Positions 12,640-23,600 of a DNA stretch of 64,000 bases are shown piece after piece. The position numbers were made by a program, and so were the translations under genes. Below the pieces are notes generated by a model. That model ran no database searches and was not told the DNA's origin. It saw nothing but the letters and a program-made list of their open reading frames with translations. The stretch is from Pteria penguin (taxonomy: Eukaryota; Mollusca; Bivalvia; Pterioida; Pteriidae): positions 4,101,151 to 4,165,150 of the forward strand of contig CM068593.1 of assembly GCA_035048485.1 (NCBI GenBank). The letters run 5' to 3'. The stretch's first letter is position 1. Every line of letters begins with the position of its first letter.

Positions 12640-13070
12640 CTTGACTATAATTTTGTATCAATGGAAAGGTCTTGTCACAAGGAACACAGATGCTAAATAC
12701 TAAAGCCCTACTTCTAATAATTCAATAGTTACAGTCAGTGTTAAAGTTTTTTAAATGCAGGTCAAAGGTCAATGTCAAGGCCCCATAATATCAAAAGAAA
12801 TGTCTTTTCATAAGGGACACACATGCCAAATCTGAAAGCCCTACTTCTTACGCTTCCACAGTTATGGTCAATGTTCAAGTTTTTCAAATGCCGGTCAAAG
12901 GTCGATGTCAAAGCCACATGATCAAAAATCTTGGTACCAACTGAAAGGTCTTGTTATAAGGAACATACATGCAAAATATGAAAGCTCTACCTGTGACAGC
13001 GTAAGAGATGAGGCCAATGTTTAAGCTTAGTTGACAGACGGACAGACAGAGTGATTACTACAGTATAGGG
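12640..13070. repeat. ~137-bp internal tandem repeats ending in a GACAGACGGACAGACAG tract
   Basis: Three diverged copies are marked by GGTCTTGTCACAAGGAAC-like words near 12,666, 12,800 and 12,943. The end resembles GGACAGACAGACAGGGTGAT at about 24,112 inside the outer element, so this is a dispersed repeat family. Non-coding. Confidence 0.6.
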
Positions 13071-13249
13071 CACTCACTTATGAAGCAGGGCCTAAATAAA
13101 GAAAATATAAGAGAAAGTGAATCGTTAATTGATAGATGTATAATGGGAAAAAATAATCTTACACATGTTTGCTGGCTTTACTTAAAAAAGCTACATTGAT
13201 GATAAGAAATAACTCTGCAATTTCTTACTAAAACAATATACATATATAT

Positions 13250-13396
13250 TTATCACATGTTTGCTGTTTATGCAGTGAAATACCGCTATGTCATAAATTA
13301 ATTTATGACATAGCTGACGTCATAGCGTGGATAAGAATTTTGTCAAGGCTGTGTTTATGAAATAAACACATTTAAACTGAGTGTAAACATGTGATA
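13250..13396. mobile_element. MITE-like inverted repeat with central palindrome
   Basis: The outer arms TATCACATGTTTGC and GTAAACATGTGATA are inverted. Inside lies the 30-bp palindrome with arms GCTATGTCATAAATT (13,289-13,318). TSD unclear. Confidence 0.45.
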
Positions 13397-13431
13397 AAAA
13401 GAATCTGAAATGAATTTTCAAATGAAACTCG

Positions 13432-13482
13432 CTGTGTGTTTTATATCCCCTCGCCAAGGTTCGGGGATATAAAACAAACAAC
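13432..13482. repeat. hairpin GTTTTATATCCCC / GGGGATATAAAAC
   Basis: 13-bp inverted arms separated by about 14 bases. Function unknown. Confidence 0.5.
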
Positions 13483-14090
13483 TCGCTTCATAAATACCGT
13501 ATGAAATGAAAATTCATTCAAGATCATTTATAATTTATGACATTTTATCACATTTTTCTTCCTCCCTCAACCCTTTTAGCTTTCTACTATATTATATATG
13601 AATATCAAATAAACTAAGTAGCATATTACCATATCACTAGTGAAAATTACTTCTAGTACTTGTATATGTATAAACAAAATTATACTATATAAATACATGT
13701 ACAGAATGTATGCATATTTTTTTACATTGTTTGTAGTTCCACATATGTCAGTTTAATATATGATTCAGCTTAGTTCAATTTGTTGGGAGCTTAGCTATTA
13801 GATTGAAATGTCTCAAGTTCAAATCCCACAGGTAGCTATTCGGTGTCATATGTTTCATGTCATGTTATGTGGCACGTCAATGATCCCTCACTGCTTCACA
13901 TAGGTTTGTTGCATATGTCTAAATTTCTGTGTAAATTAAAGAAGACTGAAGAATCAAGCAAACAAAACTACAGTACAATAAATATTTTGTTTATCGTTTA
14001 ATAAACAAAGACCTTAATTAACTTCCCTTGGTATATATTGACAAGGAGAGAAGGACCGAGGGATTCAAACCCAGAAATGACTGAAGTCAC

Positions 14091-14206
14091 AGGTCATAGA
14101 AGCAATAACCCCGTGTCCCCTCTGTGAATAATATGCTATTAGCATATGTTTTAGTATATTATACAGAGAGGGGCACAGGGTCAAGCTTGCATCTACGACC
14201 TGTAAC
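14091..14206. repeat. imperfect hairpin MITE-like segment
   Basis: ACAGGTC...CCCCGTGTCCCCTCTGTG pairs with CAGAGAGGGGCACAGGG...GACCTGT around an AT-rich loop. No TSD is confirmed. Confidence 0.45.
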
Positions 14207-14644
14207 GTAAGTGAATGGGAGGCTATGTGAATTACATGTATTTCCATCACATACATATAGCTTTAGTTTAGACCACTCACCCAAAAAGGCCCTAATGTGC
14301 TAATGTTAACAGTGGGATAGAGAAGTATGATAATCAAACCCTCAATCACTACTTAAAATTAGATAATAGTACTTGAAACAATGTAAAAGTCTCTAACCTC
14401 CCATCTTACTTTTCTTTGTATCTCTGCATTTCACATGCTCAATTTGATTTCTTCCTCTATTTCTTCTTTACAAGATCATCTTATATATTGTGATTTTCTG
14501 AGATTTTTCTGCATCTGCAATTGAGCAACAATTCATTCTGACAGCAATAAAATTTTATAAATCATAATTACTATATACTCACACTAAGGCTTAATTATGA
14601 ATTGTGCTAAAAGAATTAAATTAAACGTTTATTAGTAGACTTCC

Positions 14645-14735
14645 AAGCATAATCAATAGCCCCTATTTTTAGTATATATTTAATATAATAATGGTGATAG
14701 GGGCTAGCTATCAAGCACGCTTGGTCTCTAAGGAT
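14645..14735. repeat. imperfect hairpin MITE-like segment
   Basis: CCAAGCATAATCAATAGCCCC pairs imperfectly with GGGGCTAGCTATCAAGCACGCTTGG around an AT-rich loop. Confidence 0.45.
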
Positions 14736-15516
14736 AAAAATAGCAGCTTTATAAAGAGTTTTTTTAGGAAAAGCTAATGCACACAGTATATACATCTACA
14801 TGTCGATGGATAGAATTTCAGCACATGAAGTGATGAATGAAGTAATTAACCTTAATTTAACACCCCCCCCCCCTTTATTTTTTAATTGATAAATCCTATA
14901 GGGTAAGATATAACATTTCAAGTTAAACATCAACTGTTTCGTACATACATGCAACATTTCATGTCTTTATCAATGAAATCACACTGTAGCTGTATGTACA
15001 CTTACTGTAATGGCTACTGCATCATCATCATATATGCATGTAGATCATGTACGCGTCAGATCGGGATCACTCGAACATGAATTAAAAATCAATGGACTGT
15101 AAACTACGATAGTTGATGAATAGATTATGAATTTGGATATACATACCTTGCGTATTTAACTTTAAATACAGATCTTCTGTAAAGGGCTTCTAGATGATTG
15201 GAAAAAAAAAACACTTCTTCTCGAGAGCTTCTGTCATGTTTGTTTTGATTTCGATCCGCGGGAGAGCTGTATGTTTTGAGCATTCTGATTGGTCAATTTA
15301 AATATTTTTTTAAAAATCCATAAATTTATATTCTAATTTTAAGATTACTATAATAACGATCTTTGTGAGAGTTGTCTCAGGATAGTCGCAGGAATCAATG
15401 CAGAATAAAATATAATTATATCATTTTTTTCGTCTGCATTTCCTCTGATTGATAAAAAAAAGGGGGGGGGGGAGCGGGATTTTATTGGTTCAGATCCGTG
15501 TTTGGTTTGATTTATA

Positions 15517-15551
15517 CAACGACTTATAAACAACTTGCTTATAAGTCTTTG
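15517..15551. mobile_element. 35-bp micro-palindrome, TSD ATTTATA
   Basis: It starts CAACGACTTATAA and ends TTATAAGTCTTTG. The flanking duplicates ATTTATA are at 15510-15516 and 15552-15558. With its duplicate it adds 42 bp. Confidence 0.6.
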
Positions 15552-15605
15552 ATTTATATTAAAGAAAATCCGGCCCATTAAAACAAAATTATCTTTAACC
15601 ACATC

Positions 15606-15637
15606 CAGGGACGTATATAACTTGACGCACGTCCCTG
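15606..15637. mobile_element. 32-bp micro-palindrome, TSD CCACATC
   Basis: CAGGGACGT (15606-15614) is inverted as ACGTCCCTG (15629-15637). Exact 7-bp duplicates CCACATC flank it at 15599-15605 and 15638-15644. Total gain is 39 bp. Confidence 0.65.
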
Positions 15638-15676
15638 CCACATCAAAATCCATACAGTGTCAGTTCATTGGCTTAC

Positions 15677-15769
15677 CATCGATCATTTCAAATGTTTTTA
15701 CAGAGACATCTTTTTGTGAACTCAGAAAGATTTCTTTAAGAGAGGGCAGATCATGGAGATTATAATAAA
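15677..15769 (-). CDS. candidate internal exon inside the nested CACTA element
   Basis: On the minus strand a 93-bp segment lies between TTAG and a GGTAAGCC donor. It encodes a protein-like peptide containing LPSLKEIFLSSQKDVSVKTF and ends in phase 1. Other weak exon candidates on this strand lie near 14.41-14.46 kb (peptide IEHVKCRDTKK before GTAAG) and 12273-12303 (after TTTCAG, short, with stop). The pieces may be a captured host gene fragment or a gene of the element. The peptide loosely resembles the start of an OB-fold repeat, but I would not assign it. The same exon is present in the second copy near 59.3 kb. Confidence 0.35.
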
Positions 15770-15784
15770 CTAAGAAATGCCAAA

Positions 15785-15945
15785 TTGTCACGCGTACCGT
15801 ACGCGCCAATGATTCCCCGGGGTAACCGGCCCGGACCCCTATGCCGGCTCGAGCGGGGACAGGCCACTCCCGCTCTCCAGGCTTGGATGGAAGTCTACAG
15901 GCGCCAAGTCTACATCCTTGTCACACATGCCTCTGGGTCCGCCAC
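15785..15945. mobile_element. GC-rich segment ending in the CAGTGGCGGA terminal motif
   Basis: Its GC content is clearly higher than the surroundings. The right edge, read on the minus strand, starts CAGTGGCGGACCCAGAGG, matching the terminus of the elements at 4069 and 28179. The other end is not resolved. Confidence 0.4.
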
Positions 15946-16059
15946 TGGCACACTTTACACAGTTTTGATATTTATTTTCCCTCTTCACGGATTATCTTGA
16001 TACGACTCTGGCAAGGATTTAGAAACAAAGTTTTGGTTTCAAAATCTCGCATGCCATTC

Positions 16060-16093
16060 CAAGGACTTATATGTGTAGATATATAAGTCCTTG
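16060..16093. mobile_element. 34-bp micro-palindrome
   Basis: Arms CAAGGACTTATAT and ATATAAGTCCTTG. The 7-bp flanks GCCATTC and GCTATTC differ by one base, consistent with a slightly decayed duplication. Confidence 0.55.
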
Positions 16094-16878
16094 GCTATTC
16101 TTATGCCGGCGCAGGACTTTATTAATTAATAGCATATGGGAAAAAACCCTTACAAACATTTCCCCCGTTTCCCCATTCTCGGCTAAAAAGTACTGAACAA
16201 CTTTGTGTGCCCCTGTAGGCCTATACGCGGGGACTTGGCTTCGAATTTTACATATATTTGAAATGATCTGTTAGCCTAGTCATTCAATATTCAGCAGCAT
16301 GGTATAAATGTACGTATATAATATGAATATACTGTGTAATGTCACAATGCATATAACATATACCTGGTAACGGTAAAGTTTATTGGAGAACAATAGACCG
16401 GATAGAAAGGTGTGAAAAGATGGGCGCAAGGATGGAGCTTAAGGAAGTTACTCAAATTGCAAATTGTTAAATATGCAGGAAATGAAATTAATTCTTTTTT
16501 CTGATACATTTTTACAAATTCCACACACATCAATGTTTAAAACTTAATTGATCAAAAGTTTTACCAAGGAATTGATTTAGCAAAACACGCTCCATTGTTC
16601 AATACAATTGTGCAACCCCCCCCCCCCCCCTTTTTGTCAGGTTATCGAGGCTTTCTTTGAAGTTCTTCATACTTTTACATACATGTACTCTATTTTTCAC
16701 TGTAGCTTGGTAGGTTTAGTCCCAGTGGTAACTGAGATTGATTTTTTTTGCCTTTTCTCACATGGGATTAACTAAATCTCTCTCTCCGAGGCTTTCTCTC
16801 TCTGTCTCTTTGAGCAGTGAATGCCACTGCCTCCTTACAGTTATTATGCCGTTACAGAATTTTAGAAGTTGATATTAA

Positions 16879-16913
16879 CAAGGACTTATAAACAACTTGT
16901 TTATAAGTCCTTG
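16879..16913. mobile_element. 35-bp micro-palindrome
   Basis: Perfect 15-bp arms CAAGGACTTATAAAC around a 5-base loop. Flanks ATATTAA and ATATTCA match at 6 of 7 positions. Confidence 0.6.
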
Positions 16914-17123
16914 ATATTCATTAATATATAACATTACAATAAAAGATTTTATCTTTATTTTCAAATTGTGCAGAGAATTTTGTATATAATTTATTTCAGT
17001 AGATGTTCGATACATCCATCAATGAGCAAGTAGGGAAAAATGCTCCCGCCTCGCTTTCCTATCGCCCTAATCCCTTGTTCATATCTATATATATACATGT
17101 ATGTATTATATATATTCTTGGGG

Positions 17124-17125
<2 letters not shown>

Positions 17126-17212
<87 letters not shown>
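17126..17212. repeat. (TA)n microsatellite
   Basis: About 43 TA repeats. The open frames of alternating Ile-Tyr here are artefacts. Confidence 0.95.
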
Positions 17213-17216
<4 letters not shown>

Positions 17217-17226
17217 TACTTTTAAT

Positions 17227-17321
17227 CACAGGGCTTTCGGATCGTTGCCCCCCTTCAATTATACCAATATGTATTGGTATAATTGAAGGGGGGGGGGGGG
17301 CAACGAGCCGAGAGCCATGTG
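17227..17321. mobile_element. 95-bp hAT-like MITE, 8-bp TSD CTTTTAAT
   Basis: It begins CACAGGGCTTTCGG and ends CCGAGAGCCATGTG. The interior is a hairpin with arms TTCAATTATACCAATA and its complement beside a poly-G tract. Exact 8-bp duplicates CTTTTAAT lie at 17219-17226 and 17322-17329. An isolated similar terminus (CAGGGCTTTCGGCTC) is at about 28,432. Confidence 0.75.
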
Positions 17322-17598
17322 CTTTTAATATACATGAACGTGTAAACATTGAGATGCCTGTTGAACTAGGAGTACATTTTTATTAAACAGTATTAAACTT
17401 TAGTGAAACAATAGTATGCACATTATTCTGACTTTTGTAGAAATATGTATGGGTAAATTTTGTTTGTTCATACTTTGAAGTTTGAATTTTCTCTGTCTGT
17501 AGTCTGTTGGCACCACTACAGTACAGTACATGTATCAATTAGGCCTGTATAAATTAATGGCTTTGATACTAAACCTAGTTACAAAAATGGCCTTTGAC

Positions 17599-17627
17599 CA
17601 GAGACATATAAAGTATACATGTCTCTG
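17599..17627. mobile_element. 29-bp micro-palindrome, 8-bp TSD CCTTTGAC
   Basis: It starts CAGAGACAT and ends ATGTCTCTG. Exact duplicates CCTTTGAC at 17591-17598 and 17628-17635 directly abut it. Confidence 0.7.
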
Positions 17628-18474
17628 CCTTTGACTTTGTAATCAATATTATGTTTAGTGTAAGTTCTTGGTTATCTTTATCAATATTACTTATTAGGTT
17701 GCTCATCTAACTTGATTGATTTGGTATCATCATGTACTAAATCTAAAAGTAAAATACATAAATATATTTGAATTTGAAACAAAAATATAGTTTGAAATAG
17801 ATATACTGTATCCCATGTAAAGTCTAATTATAGGAAATGTCAAGATATTTAAAGAAGAACTTGTGAAGTATAATTATACATTGCATTTCTAGCCTCTAGC
17901 AATATATTGATTTGCCTTTTTTATTATGATTACTTATCCAATACATTCCAGTTAATTGCCATTTTCTTTTAAATGAGAAATTGCTTAATTTATTTACTTA
18001 GACAGTGGAGTACATTCTGAATGTGATATTTAAGTGTTTAAGTAATATACAGAAAAGAGCTTTTACATGAAAATGAGATAACAATTTCAAATTATATGAG
18101 AAATGATTTTATCAAAATATCATAGGATTATATATTCCGTTATGAACCAGTCTACCTCTAGTAAAACTTAAGATTATCATATATCTCATTTAACTTGAAC
18201 AAAAAAAAAATCACAATGCATATAGTAGACTTTTGGGTTTAGAAAGAATTTTAAAAGGTATAATTTCTATCAGCTTTATGTCTTTATATTTAATAAAAAA
18301 TTGACAGTCATCTGTAGTCTGCTTAACTTGATTATTAAGCTTTATGACATTTCACTTCTCTCAGCATTTGTAAAAAGAACATACACATATTATTGAAATG
18401 ATTAAAAAATAAAAGTTAAATCTTAATTGACATAAAGTTCCTGTACAACTCAGATTAAGTTTTGAATATTAGTT

Positions 18475-18905
18475 TCCATTAAGTTTTCGCCTTGCAGAAA
18501 CCTGTAGAAGTGTTTGTGAGAAGTTTCAATTATGCAAGTTTCCGCAGGTTTCCGTTGCAAAAACCTTCCGGAAACTTGATGTCCAAGTGTACTCTTAGCA
18601 TTTTTAAGAAGACCATACACATATTATTGAACTGATTGAAAAAAAAGTTGAATCTTGATATAAATTTTCTGTAGAAATCAGGTTGTTAAGTTTTGAATAT
18701 AAGTTTCCATTAAGTTTTCGCCTTGCGGAAACCTGCAGAAACTTTAAGCCAAAAGTTTCCACCAAGTTTCCGCAAAACTGAAACCTGTGGAAACTTCACA
18801 TGCAAGTTTCTGCAGGTTTCCATTGCGGAAACCTTCCGGAAACTTGATGTCCCAGTTTCCGCAAGGTTTCCAGAATTGCGGAAACTTGGGGTTTTTTTTG
18901 CAGTG
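18475..18905. repeat. right subterminal repeat array of the nested element
   Basis: Two blocks (about 18475-18585 and 18705-18905) of short direct and inverted GGAAACTTGCGG-type words. The first block is partly a duplicate of the second. Confidence 0.7.
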
Positions 18906-18908
18906 TGA

Positions 18909-19310
18909 GGTTTCCGCAAGTTTTCGCTGGCGGAAACTTGCTGAAACTCGAGTTTCCGCAGCGGAAACTTGCAGGAAATGTCCCAGTTACTGCAGGTTTC
19001 CGCTGCATAAACTGGCGGAAACCTGCAGTAACTGGGACATTTTTGTGAGAATTTGCTGCGTAAACTGGCGGAAACCTGCGGAAACTGGGACATTTTTGTG
19101 AGGATTTGCTGCGTAAACTGGCGGAAACCTGTGGAAACTGGGACATTTTTAGTAGTGCTTAAACTGACAGTAACTTGGACATTTATTGTGGGTTTTGCTG
19201 CAAAAACTGTTTTTAAGGTTTTCACTACATAAAATTGGATATTTTTAGAGGTCATTGTTGTAGAAACTGTGAGATTTGCCACAGAAACATATTTTTTCTC
19301 CACAAAAAAG
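18909..19310. repeat. left subterminal array of the outer element (displaced by the nested insertion)
   Basis: Direct repeats of a ~55-60-bp unit with GCGTAAACTGGCGGAAACCT and GAAACTGGGACATTTTTGTG. Before the nested insertion this followed directly after the first 39 bp at 11322-11360. Confidence 0.75.
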
Positions 19311-20600
19311 AATTTTGCAGAAAATAGGTGCTACCCAGGTCAATTTGTTCAAATACACCTTGCAGTCTGTGCAACATATATCATACTGAAACTGGGTAAG
19401 AAAAGTCTCAATTTCAAAATCAGATAGTTACTTCAAAGTGGCATTGGTTTTCTTATCATAGTTCTCAAAGAAGAAAACCTCTTACAATTGAAAGCTTTTT
19501 TAAGTAGTAACCACCATATACTCATTCATGGAACCACTTTGTTTTCCTTTGTTACAGAAACTTTCTTCAAAATGAATACATTATTTACAGCTATACTAAA
19601 CACAACTCCTTATAAAATCATAAGATTTAATAATAGCATAACAAAACTCATCATGCAAAACAAAATTCTTTTAAAGAATAGAACTACATGTATATTCTTA
19701 AAATTGTAAATAAATATATAAATCTTATAAATTCTTACATAGGGAAGTTGCTGTGTAAAGAACAAAATTAAATAGATTAATTACATACTCTTTTCACAGA
19801 ATGCTGGACATTTGGTTTTTATCAACAATATTAAATTCTAAGTTACATTACAAAATATTTATACTGTCACCATGGATTCTACTAAGCCGAAAACTAAACA
19901 ATTTTAATCTAACTTCATGTGATCAAAAGGCGGAACATTTGTAAAAAAAAAAGTATATTTATCCATTATATATATACACACACACACAATGCAAGAATTA
20001 TTCTATACTATTATAGTAAACATAAAAGTTTGTACAAATGTTTTCAGTCCTCCCTCTTATTTTAAGTTTTAGTAAATATAAAATTTCTTGAAGAAAAAGT
20101 ATCCCATAATAAAATATTGTTAAAGCTATAAATTGTGTGTCCCTTATGATTTTTAAAAAATTATTTCCACATATATATATATATACACAAGCAAAATTAA
20201 AACAGCTATAGAAATAAATGTACCATAGTCATATGTAACAATATATTGGTCCAACAAGCAACTATAGCTACTTTATAACGGTAAATTACTTTTAAAACAA
20301 AAAAATTAATCAAAATAACATGAAAATATGATTTTAATACACACAAGCACCCACATTTAAACAATGGCCTAAAAAACATCTATCACAATAAATTACTATG
20401 ATAAGTACTACATATCGAATTATGATAAACAATCAATAATCTAACTCCAAAGGACCATGAAATAGTAAGATTTATGCAAATTTTTGAGCTAGGAATTTAT
20501 GTAAATATAAGACATTAAAATATGAACTTAAAAATATTCGGAATTAACAGGAGATTTGTGTCCTATAAATCAGATTAAAAATACATCTATATCATTAAAT
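19311..20600. other. AT-rich interior of the outer element; no gene seen
   Basis: It probably holds the 3' UTR of the minus-strand gene that ends at 20,601. A short run of TA and CA repeats lies at about 19,965-19,988. Confidence 0.3.
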
Positions 20601-23600
20601 TTAATCCAAATTTGCGCGTTTCGATATTGTCCTGGAAGGGGCACCAAGTGGGGGTGGTACATCGCAAGCATCCCCAATAACTGGTAAGAAAAGCTGTCTC
20701 TTTGCCTTCTCAGTTAATGACTGTTTGTACGTCTCATCCAGACTCTGCTTTCTTTTGCGTAATTTTGTGGATTCCCACGAGAAAGGACACTTCACCCTTT
20801 CACCACTGACATCTTTTTCCGGGGACGTGAAGTCTTTCTTCAGAACTTCTTTCACTCTTTCTTTTTCTTCTTCACTCCAGTTTGTTAGGTGCAAGGCTCT
20901 AGTTCTTCTTTCCAATTTCTACAATAAATTTTAAATATGTAAACTCTAGCTTATATTGCCATTTTAAAAACAATGTGGACATCAATGTAATATAAGTGAG
21001 CTCCTTTCTTGTTTTTTCATACTACTTTCAAGACAATGTACCAATATTACAGCCTTGTTTAAAATTAAAACCTATGTAAAAGCAACTTCTGATCTACATG
21101 TACATGCCTGGATTCTAACAAATGCCTCAGACAAGCAGAATCAATATATTATACAATTTCCATATTGAAACTGCTTGTACTCTCTAGGGTTCTTTGGAAA
21201 ATCAATAATAGTGGGGGCATAATGTTTTCATGAGTAAAGTGTTATTTATACATAACAAGATATATTTCTGAAACATGCATACTGTCACCTGAAGCAATGA
21301 TATTCTGATGTGAATGTCAAGTTATAAACAGGGTCTGTTGGGTTATAGGAAACACAGTAATTTTCTTTTTAAGCTTATTCAAAAAGTCATGGTTACAGGT
21401 ACCAACTATTGAACTTGTGACTTTGATCTTTACATTTAATCCACATGTCTAACAATTCACCTCTGAATGAATATTTATCAACCATGAAAACCAGGGCTTT
21501 CATATTTCATGTGTCTTCCTTGGGGTCAAACATTGCTATCTTGAGCTTCATGTTTGAGCTACATTAGATAAATTTTAGCTTTGGTCTTCACTTTTCAACA
21601 AAACAATTTGTCCCTGATCTTTTGGTTTGGGATATAAAAAACCAGACACAGTGTAACACATTTACATAATTTAGTCAAAATTAGACATACATCTCTTATT
21701 CAATTTAGCATGATATCTGTGCTTCTCCATCTTGCCAGCCAATCTCCTATTCTTTTCATCCCGCAGATTTCTCCACATACGCTTAAAAGCTTCTGTCAAA
21801 TAGAAAAAATATTACAATATTCAGTCATGTATTAAAAGAAAAAAGAAAAAAAAGTTTTTCTGACAGGTCAACATCTCACTTGAAGGGGTCATAATTATGC
21901 GAAAATTGTATGAATGGAAGTATCTTCCTTCATTAAGTCCTCATATAATGTCAACATTTGCACAAAAAAAAATATAGCAAAGACAAGAATTCTAGTTAAT
22001 GTGTACATGTACACCCTAGGCCAGTAGATATAATCCAAGTTCCAGGTCCTGATCCACCCTCAGGCTCCTAGACAACTATTTTGTGAAATATTATCGATCC
22101 ACAATGTAGAGCAAAGAAGTTCTGGTCCAGACAAGAAAGTTGACTATGTGTATACTGTGACCTAAATCCTGTAGATGTGACTGTGAACCAAGGTCATGAC
22201 ACACAATTATGTAAAATATTATCTGTCCTACTGTTGCCGGTTTGTTTATATGTTGTTTGAATCATCCACATGTATGATTCTGCTACTAAGATGCAAATGT
22301 GGGTATGATTCAGACTACTTGTAAACAAATCGCCAAATTTGACTCACGTTGGGAAGCAATGTGTGGAGCCTTCAGACAAGAGATTGCTGTGTGTGTTTGT
22401 GTGTGTGGTATACAGTTATTATTATCAATCGTTATCAATGTTTATGTATGGTAGATATTTGCTTAATTTGATGTCAAATGTATGGAATCGTGCTGACCAT
22501 TCTGTTTATCAAATTTACGAGTGTAAGGAACTGTGGCCTTATCTTTCATACAGGAATACAACTTGCTGCTTTCAAAGATGTTGTATGAAGAAGTTAAAGC
22601 CCTGACAATAGTTTTGGAAATGTGCACACTGTGACCTTGACCTTGACATCAAAATGAAGAGTGACTGTAATTAATATGTCGTCTCTGAATATCTTATTAC
22701 CGAATTGGTATACATAGCCAGTCACTATTGCTTAGAAGCTTCACTAATACAAAAACTACCCATTTAATGCCATACTTAATATTATTTAACTAATTTTCTC
22801 AATTTGACACCAAATATTTTGGATCTACTCCCTACATTTCCTCTGATAATTTAGAACACTGTTGAGTATATTTCAGAATATCTTTTATCATTTGATACAA
22901 CAATAGTAGTTGTAACAAGAGGATAAAAAAAACCCACAAAGTGTATTAATACTATCAGATGTGCCGGTTTTTACGATCAAAGGACTGAACAAGATAACTG
23001 ATTATAAAACATGACTTTTTAGTATTTCTAGATTCAATAGAATATTTACTATCTGTAAGTCAATAAATGTGAATGAACATTAACTGTTATAAATTATTAC
23101 TATTACTTACGTACTTTGAACTGAGACAATCACTTGGGCCAGCAATTATTTACAAAGATCGTCATATAAAGCAGTCGCAAAAGTAACAAAAAGAATAAAG
23201 GGGACAGATACACTTTATATTTTCCATAAATGTTTCCAGCAATTTCCATTAAGATTTTGACTTTGAATTATTCAAACATCAATCACATTTCCTACATGTA
23301 GAAGATCCATGAATTTATTTGTGAAGGAAAATTGGGTGGATGGGGGAGGCTGAAAGAACTTTTTGTTTTGTTAGTATCAAATTGTTTTCTTCATTTTCAT
23401 CAAAATATTGGTCAGGTTAATCTAGAATTTATTTCAACCTAGAAATTACAACTGCACATCAAGGACTTATAAACCTGTCTATAAGTCTTTCGGCACATGC
23501 ATACTTCTAGATCCCACATTACATTTTCTTTGATAACACCATCTTTTCAGCTAAAATAATGGCATGTCATTCAAATATTTAAGTTAACATGTAAAAAATA

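Larger units (their letters stand above)
11361..18905. mobile_element. nested EnSpm/CACTA element, 7.5 kb, TSD TGA
   Basis: It begins CACTGCAAAAAAACCCC at 11,361 and ends GGGGTTTTTTTTGCAGTG at 18,905. The 3-bp TSD TGA is at 11358-11360 and 18906-18908. Pairing either end with the outer element's ends leaves unmatched flanks, so this is a separate insertion 39 bp inside the outer left terminus. No transposase is recognised, so it is probably non-autonomous. Subterminal GGAAAC-type repeats occupy about 11361-11640 and 18475-18905. The interior holds a tandem-repeat element, hairpin MITEs, five micro-palindromes, a (TA)n tract and a few exon-like segments. Confidence 0.85.

Noticed and set aside
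15785..16086. GC-rich plus-strand frames of 71 and 81 codons
   Set aside because: They overlap a MITE-like segment and a micro-palindrome, with two frames open at once. GC content explains the absence of stops.
11322..18905. Reading 11322-18905 or 11361-45785 as the element boundaries
   Set aside because: Those pairings leave unmatched flanks (ATC with TGA). The nested pairing gives perfect 3-bp duplications for both elements.
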